From Thermococcus sp. JdFR-02 (GTDB lineage Archaea; Methanobacteriota_B; Thermococci; Thermococcales; Thermococcaceae): a stretch of 61,472 nt of DNA. Below, one piece after another: positions 1-8,467 of this stretch. The number at the start of each line of letters is the position of its first letter. The stretch's first letter is position 1. The translations under genes and the position numbers were made by a program. The notes below the pieces were generated by a model. It did not search any database. It saw nothing but the letters and a program-made list of their open reading frames with translations, and was not told the origin of the DNA. The stretch spans positions 1 through 61,472 of the forward strand of contig MTLP01000039.1 in NCBI GenBank assembly GCA_002009975.1, given 5' to 3'.

Positions 1-101
1 GTTAAGATTGGAAAGTGGTGGCATAAAAGTGAGGAAATTGATTTGGTAGCGTTAAATGAAAAGGAGAAGAAGGCTCTTTTTGTAGAAGTTAAGTGGAAAG
101 A
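1..101 (+). repeat. Left copy of 101-bp terminal inverted repeat
   Basis: Bases 1-101 equal the reverse complement of 61372-61472 without a mismatch by hand comparison; position 102 is the first difference (T here, G in the inverted copy). The repeat lies inside DUF234 coding sequence in both places. It may be a collapsed assembly repeat marking contig ends or a genuine inverted duplication. Confidence 0.9.
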
Positions 102-282
102 TTTAAGCAAGAGAGAATCCAAAGGAATATTGAAGGATTTAGAGAGAAAAAGTGAGGTCATGAGATTAGATGGATGGGAAAAATATTACGGGCTAGTTGC
201 CAAGAATGTTAAGAACAAAGAAGGACTGAAGGAAAATTGGCTGATTTGGGACTTAAGAGATTTTGAAGAGCTGAGCTTTTAG
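1..282 (+). CDS. DUF234-type archaeal ATPase, C-terminal nuclease-like domain (5' partial)
   Basis: The open frame runs from the first base, so the gene is cut by the window edge; the internal TTG at 43 is not its start. The visible 93 residues match the C-terminal DUF234 region of the archaeal AAA ATPases (ATPase_2 plus DUF234) that are multicopy in Thermococcales. The diagnostic pieces are the GKWWHKSEEIDLVALN segment and the FVEVKWK segment: Asp of EID, then Glu and Lys of EVK, which resembles a PD-(D/E)XK nuclease core. The P-loop half lies outside. The first 101 bases are repeated exactly, inverted, at the other end of the window. The reading ends normally after an LIWDLRDFEEL-type tail. 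Family role is unknown; a link to mobile DNA or DNA processing is only inference. Confidence 0.75.
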   Translation, partial: VKIGKWWHKSEEIDLVALNEKEKKALFVEVKWKDLSKRESKGILKDLERKSEVMRLDGWEKYYGLVAKNVKNKEGLKENWLIWDLRDFEELSF

Positions 283-356
283 AACTCATAGAGGAGAAGG
301 TTGAAGTTCTCCCAAAGTTTGCTATTGAAAAAGGTGGCAGATAACTGACTTACTTT

Positions 357-1508
357 CTATGTAGGCTTCTTATCCTCCTTCGGCGGTTTCCAATTCTTTG
401 TTATCTCTGTAACTGCTTTGACTATCTGTCTTTCTTGTGGATTCTTCTCCACAAGTTTTTCCAAAAATGAAATCAGCTCATCATAAGTGCCCCTTTCAAT
501 TGGGAAAGGCACACCATCTTTTCCACCCACTGCATAGGTGAACTTAAAAGGATCTGGAGGATGAGTTACAGGGTCTTTCCATGAGGGATGGACGTCATAA
601 ACAAGCTCTAAGACTAAAGATAAGGCACGCAACGTGCTTGGACCCAGTCCTTTGAGAAGAAGCAGTTCTTCGTAGTTTGAAACACTCAACTCTCTTGCAA
701 GCTCTAAAGCTCTCTGGTTCAGCTCTATCTGTCCAAGACTTTTGTATCGTCTAATTGTATCAAAGAGGTTCAACTTTTCATAGGGCTTGTAAACAACCAA
801 CGGTTTATATCCTCTTGCAACTGCTGTAATTGTTTTTAGCTCTCTTTCAATCTTTCTGGGGTCCTCTTGAACCACATCAAGCAGAGTTTTTTGATATTCC
901 TTCGTGTTTTTATCAATAGTATTTAGAGCATATTCAAGCTTAATTCCGCTTATTCCTTTATGGGGTTCTAACGTAAAGTTCTCCGCATCAAACCAGTGAT
1001 ATCTTCTCGCCATCTTGACCTTTGGATTCATTCCCTGCTGGACAATTGCCCAATTTCCTCCTTCATCAACGAAAAAGACATGATGGTAAAGCTGGTAACC
1101 TGTTTGTAATGCTACGGTGTCAACTTTAGCGACTAATCGGGAAATCTTAACATATTCATTGCTGTCGAGTTCATATTTCTCACATATCTGTCTCAGCTGA
1201 GCTGGGGTTTCTCTGCTTTTTGCCCCCTTTCCTCCAGCTGCACTTAGCCCAAAGCTCTCCTTTGAAAGAACCTCTTTTAATATGCCCGTTGTTACGGTTG
1301 TGCTTCCAGAGGAATCCCAATCCATGCCTATCACATTATTTAATGCTTGAAACCACACTGGATCAGCTAGTCTTTCAAGCACTCCTTGGGTACCATACTC
1401 TTCAATTAAGAGTTTCAAGACTAACCGAGCTAATCTTTTCATTCTAACTGCTAACCATGGTGGTACATGCCCACCATGCAATGGTAGCTCTGCTATTCCT
1501 CTCTTCAT
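357..1508 (-). CDS. DUF763 family protein with a helix-hairpin-helix motif
   Basis: A 383-residue protein of the conserved archaeal/bacterial DUF763 family (COG1415), function not established. Conserved blocks visible are ELPLHGGHVPPWL at residues 7-19, MDWDSSGSTT at about 62-71 and YHHVFFVDEGGNWAIVQQGMN at about 140-160. Near residue 285 the segment LLLLKGLGPSTLRALSLV has the form of a helix-hairpin-helix (GxG then hydrophobics), which usually contacts the DNA backbone. This suggests a nucleic-acid function, possibly enzymatic given the invariant Asp/His-rich blocks, but that is inference. It stands alone, convergent with the DUF234 fragment. Length is full for the family and the ATG start sits at the expected LPLHGGHVPPWL-proximal position. 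Confidence 0.8.
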   Translation of the reverse strand: MKRGIAELPLHGGHVPPWLAVRMKRLARLVLKLLIEEYGTQGVLERLADPVWFQALNNVIGMDWDSSGSTTVTTGILKEVLSKESFGLSAAGGKGAKSRETPAQLRQICEKYELDSNEYVKISRLVAKVDTVALQTGYQLYHHVFFVDEGGNWAIVQQGMNPKVKMARRYHWFDAENFTLEPHKGISGIKLEYALNTIDKNTKEYQKTLLDVVQEDPRKIERELKTITAVARGYKPLVVYKPYEKLNLFDTIRRYKSLGQIELNQRALELARELSVSNYEELLLLKGLGPSTLRALSLVLELVYDVHPSWKDPVTHPPDPFKFTYAVGGKDGVPFPIERGTYDELISFLEKLVEKNPQERQIVKAVTEITKNWKPPKEDKKPT

Positions 1509-1610
1509 TTCCAGTTTATATTTTGTAAAAAAGGATTATAAAGCTTGCTTAGGTTAAAATAACATTTTGAAAAATGACAAATTAAGGTGAGAATAGAAAG
1601 AGGATAAAAT

Positions 1611-2321
1611 TCACTTGAATAATAAGCTTGCTGTGGTTATCTTTTGCAATAGCTTCGGTTCAAAGTCCTCTTTAATATCTTTGAGGATTACAATGTTCTC
1701 AATTAGCTTGTCCTCTTTCAGGATGCCCTCAGTTATTATGACCTGATCAGAGAGAGTAACAAGCCAAGAATGTAATTCCTTGGGAAGAGTGTCTCTATTC
1801 ACAATTCTAATCAGAGAAAAATTGTAACCTTCTAGTGTTAAGCTCTCCAAGGTCTTTAATCCTGAATCGACGTACTCTTTGAAGAACTTCTTACCAAATT
1901 TTTCATATATACCATCAAAGGTCACTGTAACGCCTATGGATCTTCTATCTTTTAAGGAATACCTCTTATCAATCTGCTTCATAATATTGCCGAACTTTGG
2001 GATTAATGTCGAAGAATCTGCTTCAATTGCATAGATAAAATCATGACCTAGCGTATTATCATCAAATAAATTGATAACTGCCATATTTCCACTTAATCCA
2101 TGCTTAATAATATCCAGTCCAGCACTCTTTGCCCTATTAATGAAGTTTGTCATTGGCAAGACACAGTTAACTAAAATTATGAAATCTCCTTTTTCAAGCC
2201 TCTTTTTAACATGAGTCACTGCAATCTTCCATCCAAGGCTATATTGATTATATGAGAGCAACAAAACACCATTCCTTGCCAGACCGCCCAAGTATTCACC
2301 AATTATGTCTATCTCACCCAA
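1611..2321 (-). CDS. Degenerate RecA/KaiC-like protein (DUF257-like)
   Basis: A 236-residue protein with alternating hydrophobic strands (GVLLLSYNQYS, FIILVNCVLP, MAVINLFDD) typical of the RecA/KaiC fold, but no Walker A motif where one is expected after the first strand. I match it loosely to the DUF257 family restricted to Thermococcales. A related architecture is seen at 37208-37948. The frame has no early ATG; the best start is the TTG at 2321, preceded by a GAAGGT Shine-Dalgarno-like stretch. Single gene, with a short AT-rich promoter region on the upstream side shared with divergent serK. Function unknown; signalling or scaffolding by an ATPase-dead fold is a guess. Confidence 0.55.
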   Translation of the reverse strand: MGEIDIIGEYLGGLARNGVLLLSYNQYSLGWKIAVTHVKKRLEKGDFIILVNCVLPMTNFINRAKSAGLDIIKHGLSGNMAVINLFDDNTLGHDFIYAIEADSSTLIPKFGNIMKQIDKRYSLKDRRSIGVTVTFDGIYEKFGKKFFKEYVDSGLKTLESLTLEGYNFSLIRIVNRDTLPKELHSWLVTLSDQVIITEGILKEDKLIENIVILKDIKEDFEPKLLQKITTASLLFK

Positions 2322-2473
2322 TTTACCTTCCCCATCTGAAAATTTTGAGAGGTTATATTATTTAACACTTTACATCACATGTATTAGCATATTTGAAGCA
2401 GAAGCACAATAAAAAAGCTTTTATTCCATTAAAATGTTTTACCTTATTGAAAATCCTTTGAGGAGGCATGATT

Positions 2474-3205
2474 ATGGGAGTGGAAAAGGTTCCAAAATAC
2501 AACATCCCAATTAAAAAGGTCGAATACGTTTATATTGAACTAGATAAGATGAAACCCCACGAACAATTAGTTCAAAAGGAACTTGAAGCCTTTATTGAGA
2601 GTGTAACTGGTTCCGGTGTTTTTTGGAAACCAATGCTTTTAGCCAAGGTCCCGGGAGAAGATATGTATCTAATTGTTGATGGACACCACAGATGGGCTGG
2701 ATTAATGAAATTGGGAGCTAAAAAAGCACCATCTGTAATTTTGGACTATTTCAGCGATGATGTTAAAGTCTACACATGGTATCCTGCTTTTAAAGGCGAT
2801 TTAGATAAGGTCCTAGAACGCTTAAAGAAGGAAGGTGTGGAGGTTATTGAAGACTCCAACGCTGAGGAATTAGCCGAAAAGGGAGAAATAGCCTTCGCAT
2901 TAGTTGGAAAAGACAAAGCATTTAAGATACCAGGAGCATTAAAAGAACAAAAGTTAGTTAGCAAAGTTCTTGATGAAATGAGCGTTAAAGGGGAAATAGA
3001 GCTTATCTATTATGGTCTCAAAGAAGATGCAAAAGCTGACATGGATGTTGGAGAAATTGATTATGTTTTCATAAGAAAGGCACCAAGCAAAGAGGAAGTC
3101 ATGGAACTTGTAAAGAGAGGGGATGTTTACTCACCAAAGACAACAAGACACGTATTGCCATTTATCCCAGATAAGATTGATGTTAAATTAGAGGATCTCT
3201 TCTGA
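2474..3205 (+). CDS. serK: ADP-dependent L-serine kinase SerK (ParB/sulfiredoxin fold)
   Basis: This 243-residue protein matches the Thermococcus kodakarensis SerK type, which phosphorylates free L-serine with ADP as donor to give O-phosphoserine for cysteine synthesis and serine metabolism. The ParB-like core is visible: PHEQLVQKELEAF at about residues 28-40 and the signature VDGHHRW at about 68-74. With the chosen start the glutamate of PHE is residue 30, the position I recall as essential in SerK. The start at 2474 is preferred over the ATG at 2468, because GAGGAGG at 2460-2466 leaves 7 nt to 2474 but only 1 nt to 2468. It is a single-gene unit followed by a T-rich stretch. Family members are often annotated as plasmid-partition ParB, which is misleading. 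Confidence 0.85.
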   Translation: MGVEKVPKYNIPIKKVEYVYIELDKMKPHEQLVQKELEAFIESVTGSGVFWKPMLLAKVPGEDMYLIVDGHHRWAGLMKLGAKKAPSVILDYFSDDVKVYTWYPAFKGDLDKVLERLKKEGVEVIEDSNAEELAEKGEIAFALVGKDKAFKIPGALKEQKLVSKVLDEMSVKGEIELIYYGLKEDAKADMDVGEIDYVFIRKAPSKEEVMELVKRGDVYSPKTTRHVLPFIPDKIDVKLEDLF

Positions 3206-3209
3206 CAAC

Positions 3210-3221
3210 TTTTTCATTTTT
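3210..3221 (+). terminator. T-rich terminator after serK
   Basis: Immediately after the serK stop codon the coding strand reads CTTTTTCATTTTTAA. Such T clusters end transcription of archaeal RNA polymerase. They would separate serK from the opposing tRNA gene. Confidence 0.45.
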
Positions 3222-3233
3222 AATACTCGGCAT

Positions 3234-3320
3234 TGGCGCCGGGGCGGGGATTTGAACCCCGGTGGGCGAATGCCCATGGGATCTCGAGTCCCACGCCTTC
3301 CCGGGCTAGGCTACCCCGGC
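3234..3320 (-). tRNA. tRNA-Ser (anticodon CGA)
   Basis: On the minus strand a complete 87-nt tRNA folds: acceptor GCCGGGG pairs with CCCCGGC, followed by discriminator G and an encoded CCA. The anticodon stem TGGGA/TCCCA closes the loop CTCGAGA, giving anticodon CGA. A long variable arm (TGGGC-ATTC-GCCCA type) marks the serine class II shape, and the T-loop GGTTCAAATCC is standard. No intron is seen. Its high GC against the AT-rich surroundings is usual for hyperthermophile RNA genes. Confidence 0.96.
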
Positions 3321-3344
3321 TTCACTTAAAGCTTGTACCATTAT

Positions 3345-3354
3345 TTTTATAAAA
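3345..3354 (-). promoter_or_regulatory. TATA box of tRNA-Ser
   Basis: The palindromic TTTTATAAAA is centred about 29 bp upstream of the tRNA 5' end, the normal TATA-to-start distance in archaea. Confidence 0.6.
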
Positions 3355-3476
3355 CTTGCCTAGACGCAAATTTTATTAACATTTGGTATATAAAATATAT
3401 TCGGGCTTTAAAAACGCAAAGCAACAAGTTTAAATGGAATGGAAGACATAGATAATATTGAAAGGAGGTGACAGCA

Positions 3477-4652
3477 ATGGTCGGCATTCTTGTGGAAGAA
3501 GTTATGACCGACAAGTTTGCAAAAATTGACATCAATGCCCCACTTTCTGAAGCCATTGGAATAATAGAAAAAGACAACCCGGATCTAATTTTGGTGTTTG
3601 ATGGAAAGACATACAAAGGTGTTGTTACCCAAGATCTGTTAATTAGATCCCACTTAAAATGGGACCCCACAAAAGCCAAGGTTAGGGATGTTTATAAGCA
3701 TGCCCCTGTTATTGCTCCAAAGGAGGATTTAAGCTTAGCTGCTAGGCTTATGATAGAAACGGACTTAAGATCATTGCCTGTTGGAGATAAAGCCAACATA
3801 AGTGGTGTAATAAGTGATATAGCCCTTCTTAAAAGATTAGTTGAAGGAGAATTTGGTAAAAAGCCAATTAAAGATCTCATGACGAGTGAAGTTATTACAC
3901 TGCTCCCAGACGATACTGTTGCAAAAGCATTGGCAACGATGAGAGATTTTTCAATCTCGAGGATACCTATAGTTAATGAGGAAGGAAAGTTGGAAGGACT
4001 GGTTACTCTACACGATCTAATAATCAGGTTCATAAAACCAAGGTTTAAAGCCCAGTTTGGAGAAGTTGCTGGAGAAAAGATACCACCTTTCTCAACCCAA
4101 TTAAGAGATGTCATGCTTAGAGGAATAATAACAATTTCACCAGAGGCTACTGTCAAAGAAGCCGTAGAAACCATGCTAGAAAAGAACATTGATGGACTAA
4201 TTGTTGTTGATAACGAAAATAAAGTTAAAGGCGTTTTGACAATTAAAGACTTACTGTTGCCCATTTCAAAGATGACTGAGAAAGAGACAAAGTTCTACCT
4301 GCAGCTGGCTGGAGATTCCTACTTACTAAGTGATTTTACAAGGGAGAGGATAATAAGCGATATTAAAAAATTCGTAGATGGCTACTCAGATCTCCTCGGA
4401 AATGAGGGAATAATTTACCTACATGTAAGAAGGTTTAACGAAAAGTTCAGAGGAGTTCACCTATACCAAGCGAGAATGAGGGTTGTAACAGATAAGGGGA
4501 CATTCTTTGCAACTGGGGAAACATGGGGAGCTATCCAAGCAGTCCATGATGCACTAAGGGCTATTGAAAGACAATTGCTCCAAAAATCAGAACTTGAAAG
4601 AGATTTAAGATATGCCAAGAGATTTATTGAAAAATTAGAGCTTTGGCGCTGA
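3477..4652 (+). CDS. Four-CBS-domain protein with HPF-like C-terminal domain
   Basis: A 391-residue protein. Four CBS units follow each other: about 5-60 (EEVMTDKFAKIDINAPLSEA), 68-125, 135-190 (IKDLMTSEVITLLPDDTV) and 212-270 (LRDVMLRGIITISPEATV). Residues about 285-390 look like a ribosome hibernation (HPF/RaiA, S30AE-like) domain: a strand IIYLHVRRF, then a strand with VRVVTDKGTFFATGETW and a long helix AIQAVHDALRAIERQL. CBS pairs usually sense adenine nucleotides. CBS-containing ribosome hibernation factors have been reported in archaea, so an energy-state-gated ribosome silencer is a reasonable inference. The ATG at 3477 is chosen because GGAGGTGA sits 5 nt before it; the GTG at 3468 lies within that site. 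Confidence 0.75.
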   Translation: MVGILVEEVMTDKFAKIDINAPLSEAIGIIEKDNPDLILVFDGKTYKGVVTQDLLIRSHLKWDPTKAKVRDVYKHAPVIAPKEDLSLAARLMIETDLRSLPVGDKANISGVISDIALLKRLVEGEFGKKPIKDLMTSEVITLLPDDTVAKALATMRDFSISRIPIVNEEGKLEGLVTLHDLIIRFIKPRFKAQFGEVAGEKIPPFSTQLRDVMLRGIITISPEATVKEAVETMLEKNIDGLIVVDNENKVKGVLTIKDLLLPISKMTEKETKFYLQLAGDSYLLSDFTRERIISDIKKFVDGYSDLLGNEGIIYLHVRRFNEKFRGVHLYQARMRVVTDKGTFFATGETWGAIQAVHDALRAIERQLLQKSELERDLRYAKRFIEKLELWR

Positions 4653-4754
4653 ATTCCCTTTTCTTTAATACTTTAACAATTTCTTAGGTTTTCAACATTT
4701 GGTTTTAAAAACATCTAAAAACCTCTCCTCATAAGCATAGTTTGGTGAGTAATG

Positions 4755-4982
4755 ATGTGTTTAGCGATTCCGGCTAAAGTTGTTGAAATTAGAGAAAGTG
4801 TTGCAATCGTGGATTTTGGAGGAGTTAGAAGGGAAGCTAGATTAGACTTCGTTAAAGACGTTAAGATTGGCGATTATGTTATAGTTCACACTGGATTTGC
4901 AATAGAAAAGCTTGATGAGAAGACAGCATTAGAAAGTTTGAAAGCATGGGAAGAGGTATTCAAAGTGCTGGAGGGTGAATGA
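4755..4982 (+). CDS. hypC: Hydrogenase assembly chaperone HypC
   Basis: HypC works with HypD in building the Fe(CN)2CO centre of [NiFe] hydrogenases. The 75-residue protein begins MCLAIPAKVVEI, the family signature; Cys2 must follow the initiator Met, so the second ATG (4755) is the right start rather than 4752. GGTGAG lies 5 nt upstream. The stop overlaps the hypD start, so the pair is translationally coupled. hypA, hypB, hypE and hypF are not in the window, but a hydrogenase maturation protease gene is at 60731-61189. Confidence 0.95.
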   Translation: MCLAIPAKVVEIRESVAIVDFGGVRREARLDFVKDVKIGDYVIVHTGFAIEKLDEKTALESLKAWEEVFKVLEGE

Positions 4983-6094
4983 TGGATATCTTAAAAATTT
5001 ACAGTGATAAAGAGTTGGCTCAAAAAATACTTCGTGCGATTTATCATGAAGCCGAGAAAATAGGTAGAGAAGTTAGATTTATGCACGTCTGTGGAACCCA
5101 TGAAGACACAGTAACAAGAAGTGGGATTCGTTCCCTATTGCCAAAGAATGTCAAAGTTTTAGCTGGTCCTGGATGTCCAGTTTGTATTACACCAGCAGAA
5201 GATATTGCTAGAATGATGGAAATAATGAAAAAAGCTAGGGAAGAGGGCGAGGAAATAATTTTAACAACTTTTGGAGATATGTATAAAATCCCCACAGCAG
5301 TTGGAAGCTTTGCCGATTTAAGAAGTGAAGGATTTGATGTTAGAGTGGTTTATTCAGTTTATGATTCCTATAAAATTGCAATAGAAAATCCTGACAAACT
5401 GGTTGTGCACTTCTCTCCGGGCTTTGAAACAACAACAGCCCCTGCAGCAGGAATTTTGAATGAAGTGATTGAAAAGAATATAAAGAACTTCAAAGTTTAT
5501 TCCGTTCACAGACTAACTCCCCCAGCAGTTGAAGCCCTAATAAAGCAAGGAACCACTTTTGATGGGCTAATTGACCCCGGACATGTCTCTACAATAATCG
5601 GAGTTAAAGGATGGGAGTATATAACGAAAGAATATGGGGTTCCTCAAGTAGTTGCTGGATTCGAGCCAATTGACTTCCTCATGGGCTTATTGATGCTCTT
5701 AAGAATTGTCAGAAAAGGAGAGGTCAAAATAGAAAATGAATATACCAGAGTTGTCAAGTATGAAGGCAATGTTGAAGCGCAAAAAACAATAAAGAAGCTC
5801 TTTGACATTGTTGACGCAAAATGGAGAGCTTTGGGAGTTATCCCCAACAGTGGATTGGAGCTTAAAGAGGAGTATAAAGACTGGGAAATAAGAACTTTTT
5901 ATGATGTTAACGTTCCAAAAATGCCTGATTTAGAGAAAGGTTGCTTATGTGGAGCAATATTGAGAGGCTTAGCATTGCCAACAGATTGTCCATTGTTTGG
6001 AAAAACATGTACACCAAGGAATCCAGTGGGACCATGTATGGTCTCCTATGAGGGCACATGTCAAATATTTTACAAGTACGGTGCTCTGTTTTAG
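4982..6094 (+). CDS. hypD: Hydrogenase formation protein HypD
   Basis: HypD is the [4Fe-4S] scaffold on which, with HypC and HypE, CN and CO ligands are added to the hydrogenase iron. In the 370-residue protein the family motifs are intact: VCGTHE with Cys37 and GPGCPVC with Cys65 and Cys68. The C-terminal cysteine cluster includes KGCLCGAILRG, DCPLFGKTCTP and GPCMVSYEGTC. Two ATGs (4979, 4982) are possible; GGTGA ending at 4978 slightly favours 4982. Coupled to hypC; convergent with, and overlapping by 4 bp, the DUF835 gene. Confidence 0.95.
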   Translation: MDILKIYSDKELAQKILRAIYHEAEKIGREVRFMHVCGTHEDTVTRSGIRSLLPKNVKVLAGPGCPVCITPAEDIARMMEIMKKAREEGEEIILTTFGDMYKIPTAVGSFADLRSEGFDVRVVYSVYDSYKIAIENPDKLVVHFSPGFETTTAPAAGILNEVIEKNIKNFKVYSVHRLTPPAVEALIKQGTTFDGLIDPGHVSTIIGVKGWEYITKEYGVPQVVAGFEPIDFLMGLLMLLRIVRKGEVKIENEYTRVVKYEGNVEAQKTIKKLFDIVDAKWRALGVIPNSGLELKEEYKDWEIRTFYDVNVPKMPDLEKGCLCGAILRGLALPTDCPLFGKTCTPRNPVGPCMVSYEGTCQIFYKYGALF

Positions 6095-7206
6095 CTTTCT
6101 TCTTTCCACCATTTAAATTCCCTTTCAATTAAAGCCAGCTGTTCTTTGGTGAGACTTCTTGGATCTAAGATTATGAAGAGAGATTTCTTTGCATAATTAA
6201 CTCTATCCTTTAAATCGAGCAAAAACTTCATAGCAGCGTTGAAGCCATTTTCTAAGGCTATGTATTCAAAAGCGTCAAACACCACCACATCGTAACCAGC
6301 CTCCAGTTCCCTCGTGATTAAGTCTATCAGTATATCAATTTTTGTTGGAGAGAAACCAAAGATGTTTAGCTCTTTGTCTATTCTCCCATCCTTAGCCCTT
6401 GTAATCCAGAACACTATGTTGTTTTTATTCATAAGCCGTTTAAGAGTTTGAGGACTAGTCCTTGTAACATAAATATCGTTTCTTCTTTTTATAGATGGGA
6501 ATGCTTTAAGCAAATCTTCGTAACTCTTAAAGAGATTAATCACGGGCTTGGCACTCTCTCTGGAAGCTGGCTTAGGAACGATTTTTGGAAAGAGCACAAA
6601 CTTTGTTAATCCAACAGCCATTAAAAATCTAAATACAGCCGCTGAACCGAATGCATAGGGTAAAAACCATTCAAGGTTTCTTGTAAATGGATAAGTCAAG
6701 TTGAGAACGCCTAAAAGAAACATTCCCGCTGGGAACAGGATGAAAATCAGATCATTTCTTAGACTAATCTTGTAAAAAACTATAGCTGCGTAGATTAACC
6801 CTAAGCTGTAAAACCAGAGGGGAAATAGGGTTTTTAATGTAAAGCTGGAAATCTTTTCACTACCAACCAATAGCAACCAAAAATAGGAGAAATAGATAAT
6901 CACGCTCCCCATGATTAACTCACTTAACCCTAAATAGTCCTTTCTCAGATGCAGAGCCCCCAAAAGTGTATTCCCTCCAACTAAGAAAGCTGAGATTATC
7001 ACCATCATGTCCGAAAGCTTTGGATCGAGAATTATGCCTAAGTGCCTAATGATATAGCTTTCTGGGGTTATTGCACTAATTCCAAAGGCTAAAACAAAGA
7101 AAACCCATGCTCTCTCCCTATCCCTATAAAGTTTCCATGTTGCAACTGCAAAAAGCACCCAACGAGAAATAAAGTTTAATTGTCCAATGGGAATACCAAC
7201 ATCCAT
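6091..7206 (-). CDS. Membrane protein with C-terminal DUF835 domain
   Basis: A 371-residue protein in two parts. Residues 1-210 hold about six or seven hydrophobic spans (WVLFAVATWKLY, FFVLAFGISAI, MMVIISAFLVGGNTLLGAL and others). Residues about 228-371 form a cytosolic DUF835 domain, recognised by YDVVVFDAFEYIALENGFNAAMKFLLDLKD and SLFIILDPRSL. DUF835 proteins are abundant in Thermococcales and look like RecA/KaiC relatives without a P-loop; their function is unknown. It starts 1 bp after the stop of the nucleotidyltransferase gene and is the last gene of the uppP operon. A sensor or regulator of envelope lipid or glycan synthesis is possible but speculative. Confidence 0.75.
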   Translation of the reverse strand: MDVGIPIGQLNFISRWVLFAVATWKLYRDRERAWVFFVLAFGISAITPESYIIRHLGIILDPKLSDMMVIISAFLVGGNTLLGALHLRKDYLGLSELIMGSVIIYFSYFWLLLVGSEKISSFTLKTLFPLWFYSLGLIYAAIVFYKISLRNDLIFILFPAGMFLLGVLNLTYPFTRNLEWFLPYAFGSAAVFRFLMAVGLTKFVLFPKIVPKPASRESAKPVINLFKSYEDLLKAFPSIKRRNDIYVTRTSPQTLKRLMNKNNIVFWITRAKDGRIDKELNIFGFSPTKIDILIDLITRELEAGYDVVVFDAFEYIALENGFNAAMKFLLDLKDRVNYAKKSLFIILDPRSLTKEQLALIEREFKWWKEES

Positions 7207-7207
7207 T

Positions 7208-8467
7208 TCAATCCCCTAAGCTTCTAACTTCCTTTTCCTGCTTTACTATCACCAGAGATTTTGGAGGAATATTTTTATCAATTATCGCACCGGGTCCAAT
7301 AAAAGAATAGCTTCCTATTTTCCTTCCTGGGTATATAGTCACATTAATCCCTGTTTTAACATTATGTCCTATAATTGCCCCAAGTTTCCTTCTTCCACTA
7401 TCTTCAAGTTTTCCTTTAATTTCAACTTTTATCGTCCTATTATCATGCCTCAAGTTAGCGGTTATCGTTCCAGCACCTAAGTTAGTATTTTCTCCAATAA
7501 TAGAATCCCCAACATAGTTTAAGTGCGGTGCATTGCTGTGGTCCATAATTATGGAATTCTTAATCTCAACGGCATTTCCTATATGGCAGTGACTACCTAT
7601 GCTCGTGTAAGGTCTAATAAAGCAGTTGGGACCTATTTTTGAGTTCTCACCAATTTTTACTGGTCCAACAATGTAAGAACCACTTCTGATTATGGTGCCT
7701 TCTCCAATTTCAACTGGTGGAATTATCGTTGCACCTTCTTCAACAACACCCTTGATTTCATGCTTTAATTTGGTCTTGAGGATATACTCATTTAGCTCTA
7801 ACAAAGACCAAGGTCTTCCAATATCATTCCAGTAACCATCATAGACCAAATATGCAACTCTCTTGCCAGACTTTATCATCAAATTTATCGTGTCTGTAAT
7901 CTCATATTCTCCCCTCTCGCTGATCTCTGTTCTCTCTATGAACCCAAAGACATTTGGCTTGAATAGATAAACGCCCAAATTAGCGTACCCCCCCACTTTT
8001 CCCGGCTTTTCTTTTATCTCTCTAACTAAATCTCCAGAGACTTCAATTTTTCCAAAGTTGCTTAGGTCCTCAAACTCCTTCACAAGAATAACTGCATCAT
8101 TATTCTTAGATGCTTGAAGTATTCCCTTCAAAGCTTCCCTCTCAAAATAAATGTCGCCATTGACAACTAAGAAAGGCTCGTCTTCAATATAATTCTTCGC
8201 AGAATAGATAGCCTTTGCAGTACCTTCCCCTTTTACCTGATCAACATAAGTTATGAGCTTTCCCTTATACTCATCGCCCAAGTATTCAATCAGTTTCTCC
8301 TTTTGATACTTTACTACAATTATGAATTCGTCGACAAATGGATAGAGATTATCGAGAACATACTCAATAATTGCTCTATTTGCAACTCTAAGCAAAACTT
8401 TAGGTCTATCATCTGTTAACGGTCTTAACCTTTCTCCTTTTCCAGCTGCCAATATTACACCTCTCAA
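7208..8467 (-). CDS. GlmU-like bifunctional sugar-1-phosphate nucleotidylyltransferase/acetyltransferase
   Basis: Residues 1-230 are a nucleotidyltransferase with MRGVILAAGKGERLRPLTDDRPK at the N-terminus (written here only as a pattern: LAAGKGERLRPLT then RPK). It also has VNGDIYF for the metal-binding Asp and EITDTINLMI. Residues about 240-419 are a left-handed beta-helix of hexapeptide repeats (IGEGTIIRSGSYIVGPVKIG and similar), as in archaeal GlmU-like enzymes that make UDP-GlcNAc or dTDP-sugars. The start is a TTG that overlaps the uppP stop (TTGA), with GGGGGTG 5 nt upstream. A UDP-GlcNAc route fits its pairing with a polyprenyl-diphosphate phosphatase, since both feed lipid-linked glycans. 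Exact sugar is not determined. Confidence 0.85.
   Translation of the reverse strand: MRGVILAAGKGERLRPLTDDRPKVLLRVANRAIIEYVLDNLYPFVDEFIIVVKYQKEKLIEYLGDEYKGKLITYVDQVKGEGTAKAIYSAKNYIEDEPFLVVNGDIYFEREALKGILQASKNNDAVILVKEFEDLSNFGKIEVSGDLVREIKEKPGKVGGYANLGVYLFKPNVFGFIERTEISERGEYEITDTINLMIKSGKRVAYLVYDGYWNDIGRPWSLLELNEYILKTKLKHEIKGVVEEGATIIPPVEIGEGTIIRSGSYIVGPVKIGENSKIGPNCFIRPYTSIGSHCHIGNAVEIKNSIIMDHSNAPHLNYVGDSIIGENTNLGAGTITANLRHDNRTIKVEIKGKLEDSGRRKLGAIIGHNVKTGINVTIYPGRKIGSYSFIGPGAIIDKNIPPKSLVIVKQEKEVRSLGD

Noticed and set aside
282-344. Short shifted frame after the left DUF234 stop (to TAA at 342-344)
   Set aside because: The main frame already ends with a normal family tail, so a frameshift need not be assumed.
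2474-3205. Reading SerK as plasmid partition protein ParB
   Set aside because: No ParA partner or parS-like site; the sequence and the Glu30 position match the serine kinase branch.
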